From assembly GCA_016712315.1 (NCBI GenBank), contig JADJRG010000013.1, positions 1,185,501 through 1,249,500 on the forward strand: 64,000 nucleotides of DNA, read 5' to 3'. The notes under the pieces are model-generated. The model was not told where the DNA came from and did no database searches. It was given only the letters and a program-made list of their open reading frames with translations. Source of the DNA: Nannocystis sp. Its GTDB lineage: Bacteria; Myxococcota_A; Polyangia; Nannocystales; Nannocystaceae. Shown here piece after piece: positions 35,263 through 43,910 of the stretch; positions within the stretch are counted from its first letter, which is position 1; each line of letters starts with the position of its first letter. The translations under genes were made by a program, and so were the position numbers.

Positions 35263-36759
35263 ATGGACGCGCCATCACCGCCCGGCACTGTGCTCGTCGG
35301 CTACCGGCTGGAGGCCCAGCTCGGTCGCGGACCGATCGCGCGCGTCTATCACGCGACCCACCTCGCCCGCGCCCAGCCCTGCGCGCTCAAGGTCTTTCAG
35401 CCGCACCGCGTCGACCCGGCCGGCCTGGCGCGCTTCCATCGCCTCGCCGAGCGAGCCGCCGCGGTCCCTGGCGCCCACGCGATCCCCATCCTCGAGGTCC
35501 ACAGCGACGGCCCCGCGGCGATCGTCGCGATGCCGCTCTCCCCCCACGCACCCTTGCCCCGCGGACCCGTCCCCTGGGGCGAGGCCGTCGAGATCACGCG
35601 CAAGATCGCGCGCTCGCTCGCGGCGCTGCACCGCGCCGGGCTCGTCCACGGCGGCCTCAAACCCACGAACATCCGCGCCACCGGCGACCCTGGCGCCGGC
35701 CTGCACCTGCTCGACGTCGGCGCCTACGCGCTGCGGGGCGCCGAGGACCAAAGCGCCACCCAAGTCCACGATCGGCTCCCGGTCGACTACCAAGCGCCCG
35801 AGCAGATCCTCGGCGAGAGCCTCGATCCTTCCTCAGACTGCTACGCCCTCGGCGTAATCCTCTTTGAGCTGCTCAGCGGCCGACGCCCCTTCGCCGGCAA
35901 AACCGCCGAGATCGCCTATCACCACGTCCGCGCCGCCCCGCCTCCGATCGGCCGCGAGGGGCTCCCACCCGCGCTGGAGCGGCTCGTCCAGCGCCTCTTG
36001 GTCAAGGCAGACCGGCGGCGCGAGCGCCCGCAGGCGGGCGAGATCGCCGAGATCCTGGAGCCTCTCCGCCAGGACCAAGACCAGGAGCCGAGCGATGAGT
36101 GCTCCACCCAGCTCTGGAGCCGCCGCGCCGCGCCGACTACCCCACCGACCACCCCACGACCCGCCTCGCCGCCCTCACTCGCACAAGCCCCACAAACCCA
36201 GGTCGGCCTCCGCCCCCCTCACAGCGCCGCCGAGCGACCTGCCAGACCACACGATCCACAAGATCCACACGATCCACAAACCCAGGTCGGCCTCCGCCCT
36301 CGCAGCGCCGCCGAGCGACCTGGACCGCAGCGCGCCGCCCCACCCCCGGCCAGCCCACACACCCAGGTCATCGCGAGGCCCGACCGCCCCGGCCCGCCGA
36401 GCGGACAGACCGTGCTGCTCCCCCCGCCCCCGCCGTCGGCCGACAGCGGCGCGCTCACCCTGATCCCCGCGGACATCGGCGCCGAATTCCTCCCCAAGAC
36501 CGACACCCTCAGCGGCGAGCGCCCGCGCGCCGGCCACAACCCCAGCGAGACGATCTTCGTCCGCGGTGCCCACCCGGTCGGCGCCAGCGCCGCGTCCACA
36601 GCCCCGCGGCGGCCCTCGCGGCGGCGGGCGCTGCTCGCCGCCCTCCTGCGGCGCCTCCGCGGCCCTTGGCCCCGACGCACCAAGGCGCTCGCCGCCGTCA
36701 ACATCACCTGCATTCTTATTGTCATCATCGGCTTCACCCTCTTGCTCGCCGACCGTTGA
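35263..36759 (+). CDS. Serine/threonine kinase-fold protein, predicted pseudokinase, membrane anchored
   Basis: A 498-residue protein with a kinase-like domain at about 10-275. The Gly-rich loop (GRGPIARVY) and the ATP-anchoring Lys43 (CALKVF) are present. The catalytic HRD motif is HGG in LVHGGLKPTNI (about 129-131), so the proton-accepting Asp is missing, and DFG is DVG (about 151-153). APEQ and the DxYALG helix are intact. The linker (about 290-455) is Pro/Arg-rich with repeated TQVGLRP...SAAERP units, and a C-terminal transmembrane helix (NITCILIVIIGFTLLLADR) anchors it. It lies between tssC and the FHA-M74 gene. It is related to PpkA-like T6SS kinases but probably inactive, or an atypical kinase. 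Confidence 0.85.
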   Translation: MDAPSPPGTVLVGYRLEAQLGRGPIARVYHATHLARAQPCALKVFQPHRVDPAGLARFHRLAERAAAVPGAHAIPILEVHSDGPAAIVAMPLSPHAPLPRGPVPWGEAVEITRKIARSLAALHRAGLVHGGLKPTNIRATGDPGAGLHLLDVGAYALRGAEDQSATQVHDRLPVDYQAPEQILGESLDPSSDCYALGVILFELLSGRRPFAGKTAEIAYHHVRAAPPPIGREGLPPALERLVQRLLVKADRRRERPQAGEIAEILEPLRQDQDQEPSDECSTQLWSRRAAPTTPPTTPRPASPPSLAQAPQTQVGLRPPHSAAERPARPHDPQDPHDPQTQVGLRPRSAAERPGPQRAAPPPASPHTQVIARPDRPGPPSGQTVLLPPPPPSADSGALTLIPADIGAEFLPKTDTLSGERPRAGHNPSETIFVRGAHPVGASAASTAPRRPSRRRALLAALLRRLRGPWPRRTKALAAVNITCILIVIIGFTLLLADR

Positions 36760-36771
36760 CCGGAGGCCACG

Positions 36772-38595
36772 ATGACGCACTGGGGAGACAGCTTTTCGCA
36801 GGGCGTACGCCTCCTGCGGATCATCGACCACGACGGCCGCGAGCAGGTCCTCTCGATCCGCACCGGCGAGGCCGGCTGGACCACCCGAAGGATCGCGACC
36901 GATGGTTCGACCGAGGACGTCACGCTCCGGCGACGCGAGCTGCGGATCGGCCGCGACCGCGCCGCCGACCTCGTCTTCAAGGACCCGACCGTCGCCGGCC
37001 AGCACTGCCGAATCTACGAGCGGCGCGGCAACCTCGAGCTAATCGACCGCGGCTCCGCCAACGGCACCTATATCAACGGACGCCGGTGCACCGAGCCGAC
37101 CGCGCTCGCGGACGGCGATCGCATCGAGCTCGGCCGCTCCCTCATCGAGGTCTTGGCCGGGCGCTCGCAGCTCGACGTCAGCAAGATCGGCGAGCGCATC
37201 ACCCACCGCCCCCAGGTCAGCGCCGCCAGCGACGACGAGATCGACCGCGCCTTTTATGCGGACCTCCAACGACACGCGCGCGCCTGGAGCCAGCGCCGGC
37301 GCCCGCGAGCCGGCCTGCTCCGGGCCGAGCGCCTGGAGCGGGCCGCGGACCTGCGTCGGCGGATCGACTTCGACGAGCCCCTCCGCGAGCTCATGGATCA
37401 CAGCGTCCGCGCCGATCGTCGCGCACAGACCGCCCGCTGGACGCTCGCGGGCGCCCTCCCCGGCCTCCTCGTCGCCGCCGCCCTCGCTCGCCCGATCTTC
37501 CCCGCCTCTGCCGCCGCGCCCGAGCTCGCGACCGCCCCGCAACGACCCCAACCCGGCCCCATCGACCCGACGACCCGGGAGACGCCGGCGACCCGCGGTG
37601 CGCCCTGCAAGGAGCTTGAGCACGAGATCCTCTCATTCGACACCCTCGAGGCGCTCGCGGCCTATTACCGGGTCGAGCGCGGAGAGCTGCGCGAACGCAA
37701 CCCGGGCGCGATGACGCGTGAGGGCCAGCTCGTCCCGGGCGCGATCCTCAAGATCTGCTCGACCGCGCCGCTGTGGCGGCGTGAGTCGATTGTCCACACC
37801 TTCCGTGAAGGCGACACGATCGAGTCGATCGCCCACCGCTACGGCGCCGCCGCCGCCGAGCTGCGCACCCAGCTCCCCGCGAGCGGGATCCCCGTCGGCG
37901 AGCGCCTCGCCCTGATCGTACCGCGCCAGGAGAGGCGCCTCACCGACGACCCCCACGCCCAGCTCCAGCTCCCCGAGGACGCTGTCTCCGAAGGCGCACC
38001 CCAAAGCGGCGGGGTGCACGGCTCCGTCAAGGTCCACGGCGACGCCACCTTTAAGACGCGCTGCCCCGCCCACTCTTACGCCTCCGCCCACACCTATCAG
38101 GCCCTCGACGCCGCGATCCGCCGCCTGCGCAGCGCCTACGACGGTGACGTCATGATCGCCGATCTCAGCCTCGCCGAGGGAGGAGGATATGGGCGGCACG
38201 TCTCCCATCAATCCGGTCGAGATGTCGACATTTGGCTGCCGATCCTCGGCGGCGTCTACCGCAGCGGCTGCCCCCCTCATTGCGGCAACACCTGGTGCCG
38301 CCCTGAATCGCATGAGGTCGACTGGCCGGCCGCCTGGCTGCTGATCAGCGCCCTCATCGACGGCGGCGCCGTCGAGAAGATCTTCCTCGATCGATCCTTA
38401 ATGCCCCTGCTCAAGGCCGGCGCCGAGCGCCACGGCGCCGAGCCCGCCGTGCTCGACCGCCTCATCCGACCCCGCGGCGCCACCGTGATCCACAGCGACA
38501 AGCACACCCACCATATCCACGTCCGCTTCCGCTGCGCCCCCGGCGAGGCCCAATGCACCAAGCGCGCCCGCGGCGAGAGCGGCCCGCCACGATGA
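36772..38595 (+). CDS. FHA - transmembrane - two LysM - M74 murein endopeptidase fusion
   Basis: A 607-residue protein. A cytoplasmic FHA-like domain is at about 45-130 (RRRELRIGRDRAADLVF, DRGSANGTYINGRRC). A single membrane helix is at about 224-247 (TLAGALPGLLVAAALARPIF). Two LysM-like modules follow at about 285-345 and 345-385 (VHTFREGDTIESIAHRYG). The C-terminal part matches penicillin-insensitive murein endopeptidases (MepA, family M74): YGRHVSHQSGRDVDIW with zinc ligands His and Asp, VEKIFLDRSLMPLL, and HTHHIHVRFRC with the last zinc His. It should cut peptidoglycan cross-links in the periplasm next to the secretion machine, possibly controlled through the FHA domain. Confidence 0.85.
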   Translation: MTHWGDSFSQGVRLLRIIDHDGREQVLSIRTGEAGWTTRRIATDGSTEDVTLRRRELRIGRDRAADLVFKDPTVAGQHCRIYERRGNLELIDRGSANGTYINGRRCTEPTALADGDRIELGRSLIEVLAGRSQLDVSKIGERITHRPQVSAASDDEIDRAFYADLQRHARAWSQRRRPRAGLLRAERLERAADLRRRIDFDEPLRELMDHSVRADRRAQTARWTLAGALPGLLVAAALARPIFPASAAAPELATAPQRPQPGPIDPTTRETPATRGAPCKELEHEILSFDTLEALAAYYRVERGELRERNPGAMTREGQLVPGAILKICSTAPLWRRESIVHTFREGDTIESIAHRYGAAAAELRTQLPASGIPVGERLALIVPRQERRLTDDPHAQLQLPEDAVSEGAPQSGGVHGSVKVHGDATFKTRCPAHSYASAHTYQALDAAIRRLRSAYDGDVMIADLSLAEGGGYGRHVSHQSGRDVDIWLPILGGVYRSGCPPHCGNTWCRPESHEVDWPAAWLLISALIDGGAVEKIFLDRSLMPLLKAGAERHGAEPAVLDRLIRPRGATVIHSDKHTHHIHVRFRCAPGEAQCTKRARGESGPPR

Positions 38596-38644
38596 GTCCC
38601 GCCGCCTCCGCCTCGCCGCGGCGGAGCGAGCCTCAGCCGCGGCC

Positions 38645-39661
38645 TCAGTGGCTGATCGGCGCCTCACACACCACGAAGTCGTCGAAGTCGACCGTCTCGT
38701 CCTTGGTCGGCGCCCACTCGTCGCCGCTGCCGCCGAAGAAGGTCGAGAAGTAGAGCGTATCGATCGCGAAGTCGCCCTCTGCCGGGCGGAGGAGGAAGCC
38801 CGGCGCGTCGAGCACCAACTCGCCGTCGAGCCAGGCCTGGACGCGCCCGTCGTGCTCTCCGGGCGTGTTCATCACGACGCGGTGCTCGACCGTGTGCCAC
38901 ACGCCCGGCTCGAAGCGCGCCGGCTCGCCTGCCGCGGCGTAGTCGTAGTCATCGCCGCAGGGGCTCATCTTCTCTGGATAGTACATGTACTGCACGCCGA
39001 GGCCGTCGACTCGCCACATCGACCGCGCCGAGAAGCCGCTCGTGTCGTCGCTGCAGCCGGTCGGCGCGCTGCCGCCGACCAGCCCGGGCAGCTTACCGCC
39101 GAGCACGAAGTCGAAGCCGGGGGCGAAGCGGACGCGGTAGGCGAGGAAGAGCTCCTCGTAGTCGCCGCCGAGCGCCGCCTTCCACTGAGCGCCGCCCTCC
39201 TTCGTGCCGATGCCCCCCTCGGGGTAGTGGATCCGCAAGGAGCGCCCGGCGAACGCCGCGGCGCCGTCGATGATCTCGACCCGGCCCTCGTCGACGCCGT
39301 CGTCCCACGGCGGATCGTTCCAGTCGGCGAGGTCGACGTACGGGCCGACCGCGTCGTCGTCGAAGTCATCGGCGAAGATCGGCGCGTCGCAGCCGTAGCC
39401 CGGAGCGCCGCCCGTCGATGTTGATGTTGATGTTGATGTCGATGTTGATGTCGACGTCTCGGCGTCGCCGGTGGCGCTGCTCTCCGCGGCGGTCGTCATG
39501 GTCGACGTGGACGGGTCGGCGCTCGTCGAGGGATCGCTTGATCCCGCGGTCACGCCTGTGGTCGACGCCGTCGCCGAGCTCGCCGCGTCGTCGCCGCCGC
39601 ACCCCGCGAGGGCGGCCAAAGCGCCCACGATCCCTTGAATTATCCGCCGCGCCGCCGCCAT
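38645..39661 (-). CDS. Lipoprotein with polysaccharide lyase family 14-like domain
   Basis: A 338-residue secreted lipoprotein: leader ending LAALAGC, then a Thr/Ser/Asp linker with a (ST)n run (about 30-85). The C-terminal domain (about 95-335) resembles PL14-like alginate/glucuronan lyases: ELFLAYRVRFAPGFDFVLGGKLPGL, GFSARSMWRVDG, FEPGVWHTVEHRVVMNTPG, DGRVQAWLDGELVL and LYFSTFFGGSGDEWAP with VDFDDFVV. The enzyme would cleave uronic-acid polymers outside the cell. It is convergent with the T6SS endopeptidase gene. Confidence 0.8.
   Translation of the reverse strand: MAAARRIIQGIVGALAALAGCGGDDAASSATASTTGVTAGSSDPSTSADPSTSTMTTAAESSATGDAETSTSTSTSTSTSTSTGGAPGYGCDAPIFADDFDDDAVGPYVDLADWNDPPWDDGVDEGRVEIIDGAAAFAGRSLRIHYPEGGIGTKEGGAQWKAALGGDYEELFLAYRVRFAPGFDFVLGGKLPGLVGGSAPTGCSDDTSGFSARSMWRVDGLGVQYMYYPEKMSPCGDDYDYAAAGEPARFEPGVWHTVEHRVVMNTPGEHDGRVQAWLDGELVLDAPGFLLRPAEGDFAIDTLYFSTFFGGSGDEWAPTKDETVDFDDFVVCEAPISH
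39415..39456. repeat. Hexanucleotide repeat (tygatg, about 7 units) in the lyase gene linker
   Basis: Seven tandem hexamers of the form t(c/t)ga(t/c)g encode the Ser-Thr run of the lipoprotein linker on the minus strand. Because the unit is six bases, length changes would alter linker length without a frameshift. Confidence 0.7.
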
Positions 39662-39808
39662 CGCTCGCGATGATAGCGGAGCGCCGCCGAGCGCGTCAGC
39701 GCCGCACCCCGCGCGAGCTCGCGAGCACGCTCACCTGCGCGCGCGCCGATGTCGTCGCCCGCTGCGTTACCCTGACGCAGCCGCGACCTGACGACGGCCG
39801 AGCGTCCT

Positions 39809-40690
39809 ATGGCCATCCCACTCCCCGAGCCCCGCCTCGCGCGCCCGTTGCCCCCCTGCGACCCCTTCCGCCACCGCGCCGCATACATTCGTATGTTGTC
39901 CTACCTTTATCACGCCGAGGCCGCCGCCCTCGCCGGCTTCGAGCTCTTGACCGACCCGCGCTACGTCGAGAAGAGCGACCTCTTCGACAAGGCCGCCCCC
40001 CGCCTGGTCACGGACGAGGCCAAGCACCTGGAGGACGTGCGTTGGATGCTCGCGCGCCTCGGCGCCGACGAGATCCCGCCGCCGACCGCCGCCGAGCGCG
40101 AGCTGTGGGAGGGGTGGAGGCGCGGCGACCTCTTCGTCTTGCCCTACAAGCCGAGCATCGCCTCGCTCTTCTGCCTCTTCTCGGAGGGCTTCGGCTACGC
40201 CTTCCTCCACCACCTCCACGCCGTCACCCTCGACCCGCCGATCAAGGCCCGCCTCGCCGCCAACCTCGCCGACGAGCAGATGCACCTGCGCCTCTCGATC
40301 TCGGTCCTCCAGCGGGCGCTCGAGCGCGACCCCGACTTCATCGCCGACTTCCTGGTCTACTTCTCGGGCTACACGCTGCTCGCGCGCCAGCCGCTCCGGG
40401 AGATCCGCGCCGTCCTGAACGAGCTCGGCCTCGACTTCGAGGTCGTCGTCGCCTCGAGCGTCCGCTTCGTCTACGAGCTCTTCGAGGTCGCGCTCGCGCG
40501 CGCCGGCCAGCGCGGCCGCGTCTGGGGCGTCGCCGATCGCCTCACCCGCCTGATCGCGGAGCACCCCCACGCCGTCCGCCTGATCCACGCCTCGATGTAC
40601 CTGCCCGAGCCGCCGCTCGCTCGTCGCCTCGTCTATGGATGGGGCCGCCGTCGCCAAGCCGCCCGCCTCAACCCGGAGGCCCGCGCATGA
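39809..40690 (+). CDS. Ferritin-like diiron protein, first gene of an oxidative operon
   Basis: A 293-residue all-helical protein with a likely diiron site: Glu in LYHAEAAALAGFELL, the pair in VTDEAKHLEDV (ExxH), Glu in LFSEGFGYAFLHHLH and ADEQMHLRLSISVL (second ExxH). This four-helix arrangement is shared by ferritin-like oxidases and hydroxylases. The substrate is not evident. The stop overlaps the start of the next gene (ATGA at 40687-40690), so it is coupled to a flavin desaturase-like enzyme, suggesting a shared oxidative pathway. Confidence 0.75.
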   Translation: MAIPLPEPRLARPLPPCDPFRHRAAYIRMLSYLYHAEAAALAGFELLTDPRYVEKSDLFDKAAPRLVTDEAKHLEDVRWMLARLGADEIPPPTAAERELWEGWRRGDLFVLPYKPSIASLFCLFSEGFGYAFLHHLHAVTLDPPIKARLAANLADEQMHLRLSISVLQRALERDPDFIADFLVYFSGYTLLARQPLREIRAVLNELGLDFEVVVASSVRFVYELFEVALARAGQRGRVWGVADRLTRLIAEHPHAVRLIHASMYLPEPPLARRLVYGWGRRRQAARLNPEARA

Positions 40691-42198
40691 GCCCGCGGGT
40701 CGTCGTCCTCGGCGCCGGGATCGCCGGCCTCGTCGCCGCTTGGGAGCTCGCGCTACGCGGCCTTCGCCCGCTCGTCCTCGAGGCCGCGCCGATCGCCGGC
40801 GGGCGCACGTCGACCTGGCGCGACGACCAGGGCAGGACCGTCGACACCGGCCTGCACGTCGTCGCCGATCACTACCTCAACCTCCAACAAGTGCTCGCGC
40901 GCCTCGGCGTCGCCGATCGTCTCCATTGGGTCGAGAAGCACACCTACCTGCGGGCCGGGCGCGCGCCGATGGCCTGGTACTTCTCGCCCTACCAGCCGCC
41001 CTTCCACCTGCTGCGGCCCGCGCGGGAGATGCCGCTCGCGCCGCGTACGCGCCTGCGCCTCGGCCGTGTCGCGCTGCTGCTCGCGTCGATGGATCAAGCC
41101 GACCTCGCCGCCCTCGACGGCGAGACCTACAAGCAGTGGCACGACCGGATGGGCCTCGGCCGCGACTTTATGCTCGAGCTCGCCGAGGCCGCCGGCGACG
41201 CCGCGACCTTCCTGCCCGTCGATCGCGCCGCCGCGCGCGCCGTGATCTCGTGGCTCAAGTACCTGATGCGTCACCGCCGCGCCGGCGACGTCGGGCTCTT
41301 CCGCGGGACCATGGCCGAGGCCTTCATCGACCCGCTCGTCCGCGAGATCACCGCGCTCGGCGGCGAGGTCCGCCTCAGCAGCGCCGTCACCCGGCTGATC
41401 CTCGACGACGCCGCCCAAGCCCCCCGCGTCAGCCACGTCGAGATCGCCCCCTGCCGCGCCGCAGGGCCGGTGCACAGCGCCAGCGGCGAGCCCCCGGTCG
41501 CCGACGGGCGCGAGTCGATCCCCTGCGATCACCTGATCTCGGCGCTCTCGGTGCAAGCGCTGCAACACCTGCTCGCCGCCAGCGGCGAGCGCCTGCTCGA
41601 CCGGGCCGGCCTCGGGCCCATGATGGGGCTCACCACCACCCCAGCGCTCTCGCTCATCGTCACCTTCGACCGGCCGATCACGCCGGTCCCCGAGGGCGCG
41701 CCGCTGTGCACCGGCGTCGCGATGCGCGACTTCATCGACATGAAGCTGCTCGGGCGCGGCGGCCTCGTCCCCGGCGCCGGCTCGACCTACCAGTTCGTGA
41801 TCACCCGCTCCGATCGCCGGATCCACGATCCTGACGCGACGATCGTCGCCGACATCGTCGCCGATCTCGTCTCGGTCTGGCCGGGCGCCCGCGGCGCGGA
41901 GGTCGTCTCCTACGCGCTCGAGCGCGTCGGCGCCGCGATGTTCGCCGCCGTGCCAGGCGCCCACGCCCTGCGCCCCGCCGTCACCACCGGCGCGGCCAAT
42001 TTTTACATCGCCGGCGACTTCACCCGGCACGAGCTCAACGCGTCGATGGAGGGCGCCGCCTTCTCCGGCAGGCGGGCCGCCGACGCGCTCCTGCGGGCCC
42101 TCGGCCGGCCCGGCCTCGACTTCCCCGAGCTGCCCGACACGACGATGGTGCCGCTGCTGCGCGCCGCGCGGCGTCGCCTCGCGAGGAGCCTCACCTGA
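40687..42198 (+). CDS. FAD-dependent desaturase/oxidoreductase, phytoene-desaturase-like
   Basis: A 503-residue flavoprotein. The Rossmann loop VVVLGAGIAGLVAAWELALRG with the later Glu (VLEAAPIAGGRTSTW) binds FAD, and DTGLHVVADHY follows as in plant-type phytoene and zeta-carotene desaturases and HpnE. The C-terminal FAD motif is NFYIAGDFTRHELNASMEGA, closest to the desaturase signature (AGDxTxxxxxxSMEGAxxSG). It probably dehydrogenates a polyene or isoprenoid-like substrate, but no carotenoid synthase is nearby. The start is fixed by the ATGA overlap with the diiron gene. The next gene begins one base after the stop. Confidence 0.88.
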   Translation: MSPRVVVLGAGIAGLVAAWELALRGLRPLVLEAAPIAGGRTSTWRDDQGRTVDTGLHVVADHYLNLQQVLARLGVADRLHWVEKHTYLRAGRAPMAWYFSPYQPPFHLLRPAREMPLAPRTRLRLGRVALLLASMDQADLAALDGETYKQWHDRMGLGRDFMLELAEAAGDAATFLPVDRAAARAVISWLKYLMRHRRAGDVGLFRGTMAEAFIDPLVREITALGGEVRLSSAVTRLILDDAAQAPRVSHVEIAPCRAAGPVHSASGEPPVADGRESIPCDHLISALSVQALQHLLAASGERLLDRAGLGPMMGLTTTPALSLIVTFDRPITPVPEGAPLCTGVAMRDFIDMKLLGRGGLVPGAGSTYQFVITRSDRRIHDPDATIVADIVADLVSVWPGARGAEVVSYALERVGAAMFAAVPGAHALRPAVTTGAANFYIAGDFTRHELNASMEGAAFSGRRAADALLRALGRPGLDFPELPDTTMVPLLRAARRRLARSLT

Positions 42199-42199
42199 C

Positions 42200-43006
42200 G
42201 TGGCGCTCGCCCTCGCCGACCGCTGGGTCCTCGTCACCGGCGCCTCCTCGGGCCTCGGGCGCGCGCTCGCGATCGAGCTCGCGGAGCGCCACCGCGCCTG
42301 CCTCGTGCTCACCGCCCGCCGCCGCGATCGCCTCGAGGAGCTCGCCCGCGGCCTCGACCCGCGGGGCACCCGCACCGCTGTCGTGCCCGTCGACCTCGCG
42401 CGCCCGGGCGGCGTCGACGCGCTCTTCGCCGCCGCGCCGCCGCACACCCTCGAGGCCGCCGCCCTCGCCGCCGCCGGCCACAGCTTCGGGCCCTTCGCCG
42501 CGCTGGACCCGGAGCAGATCCACGCCCTGCTCGCCCTCAACGTGCACGCGCCGGTCGCGATCGCCCGCCGCCTCCTCCCCGTCTTCGACGCCCGCGCCAG
42601 CGGCGGCCTGCTCTTCGTCGCCAGCACCGGCGGCTACATGCCGACCCCGCAGCAGGCGGTCTATGGCGGCACCAAGGCCTTCTTGATCAATTTTGTCCGC
42701 AGCCTCTACTTCGAGCGCGGCGGCGCGGACGACCCTGTACACCTCACGCTCGTCTGTCCGGGCGGCATGCCCACCGAGATGCTCGAGGGTACGGCGATCG
42801 GCGAGCTCCTCGCCCGCCGGCCGATCGTCTCGCGTTTGCTCATGGAGCCCGAGCGCGTCGCCCGGTTGGCCCTCGCCGCCCTGCTCGACAAGACCCCTGA
42901 GCTGGTCCCTGGCCTCGCCAACCGCGCCATGCTGGCCTACGCCAAGCTCCTCCCGCTCGGCCTGCTCGGCCGCGGCGCAGCCCGGATCTATGACCCCAAG
43001 CGCTGA
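42200..43006 (+). CDS. Short-chain dehydrogenase/reductase (SDR)
   Basis: A 268-residue classical SDR with a GTG start. NAD(P) binding is shown by LVTGASSGLGRALAIEL; the active site is the Ser in FVASTGGYMP and Tyr-x-x-x-Lys in VYGGTKAFL. CPGGMPTEM is the usual post-active-site loop, and ARRRDRL favours NADP. Its likely role is oxidation or reduction of an alcohol/ketone in the operon's product. It overlaps the next gene by 17 bp. Confidence 0.92.
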   Translation: MALALADRWVLVTGASSGLGRALAIELAERHRACLVLTARRRDRLEELARGLDPRGTRTAVVPVDLARPGGVDALFAAAPPHTLEAAALAAAGHSFGPFAALDPEQIHALLALNVHAPVAIARRLLPVFDARASGGLLFVASTGGYMPTPQQAVYGGTKAFLINFVRSLYFERGGADDPVHLTLVCPGGMPTEMLEGTAIGELLARRPIVSRLLMEPERVARLALAALLDKTPELVPGLANRAMLAYAKLLPLGLLGRGAARIYDPKR

Positions 43007-43910
43007 GCTGCCCGCGCGCCCCCGCGTGCTCATCGCCGGCGCAGGCTTCATCGGCCGCGCGGTGGCGGAGGACCTCGCCGCTCGCGATCGCGTCGAGCTC
43101 CGCCTCGTCTCGCGCCGCCCGCCGGCCCGCGCGGGCGCAGCGATCGCCGCCGTCGCCGCCGACCTCAACCGCCGCGCCGACCGCCTCCGCGCCCTGGAGG
43201 GCGTCGATGTCGCCCTCTGGCTGGTGCACTCCCTCGATCGCCCCGACTACGCCGATCGCGACCCCGCGCTCGCCGCCGCCTTCGCGCGGGACGCCGCCGC
43301 CGCTGGCGTGAAGAGGATCGTCTACCTCGGCGCGCTCGGCCCCGACGACGAGGCCGCCCCGCACACCGCCAGCCGCCACGCGACCGGCCGCGCCCTCGCC
43401 AGCGCCGGTGTCCCCACGGTCGAGCTGCGCGCCTCGGTCGTGATCGGCCGCGGCAGCGCCGTGATCGAGATGGTGCGCGCCCTCGCGCTCCGCCTGCCCG
43501 TGCTGATCGTGCCCGCGGGCGCCCAGGCGCTCACCCAGCCGGTCGCCCTCGGGGACGCCACCGCGGCGCTCGCCGAGGCCGCGCTCGGCCCCGCGCGCCC
43601 GGGGATCTGGGCGCTCGCCGGCGACGACGTCGTCCCGTGGAGCGCCTTGCTCACCCTCAGCGCCGACCTGCTCGGCCGCGCCCTCCCCCAGCTCCGCATG
43701 CCCTTCGCGACGCCACGCCTCTCGAGCCTCACCCTCGCCGCCCTCACCCCCCTCTCACGGACCATGAGCGAGGCGCTCGTCCGCGGCCTCGGCCGCCCGG
43801 CGATCGTCACCGACCCTCGCCGCCGCTGGCCGGCTCCCGCGTGGATCTCCCTCCGCGAGGCCCTCGCCGCCGCCCTTGGCCCTGGATCTGACCCTAAGGA
43901 CAGCCAATGA
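42990..43910 (+). CDS. NAD(P)-binding atypical SDR (NmrA/epimerase-like)
   Basis: About 306 residues from the ATG at 42990, which overlaps the SDR gene by 17 bp; the longer open frame upstream lies inside the SDR gene and was rejected. The N-terminus RVLIAGAGFIGRAVAEDLAA has the GxGxxG loop. DVALWLVHSL and RIVYLGALGPDDEAA resemble the atypical SDRs that lack Tyr-x-x-x-Lys. WALAGDDVVPWSALL and a C-terminal helical region follow. It may be a reductase, isomerase or regulatory Rossmann protein of the same pathway. It is coupled to the P450 by a four-base overlap. Confidence 0.8.
   Translation: MTPSAELPARPRVLIAGAGFIGRAVAEDLAARDRVELRLVSRRPPARAGAAIAAVAADLNRRADRLRALEGVDVALWLVHSLDRPDYADRDPALAAAFARDAAAAGVKRIVYLGALGPDDEAAPHTASRHATGRALASAGVPTVELRASVVIGRGSAVIEMVRALALRLPVLIVPAGAQALTQPVALGDATAALAEAALGPARPGIWALAGDDVVPWSALLTLSADLLGRALPQLRMPFATPRLSSLTLAALTPLSRTMSEALVRGLGRPAIVTDPRRRWPAPAWISLREALAAALGPGSDPKDSQ

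Noticed and set aside
40753..42627. 624-codon minus-strand open frame in the oxidative operon
   Set aside because: Antisense to the flavin desaturase and SDR, both of which have intact cofactor motifs.
42693..42989. 99-codon N-terminal extension of the atypical SDR
   Set aside because: It overlaps the upstream SDR gene in another frame and has Ser/Arg-rich shadow composition; the Rossmann motif begins just after ATG 42990.
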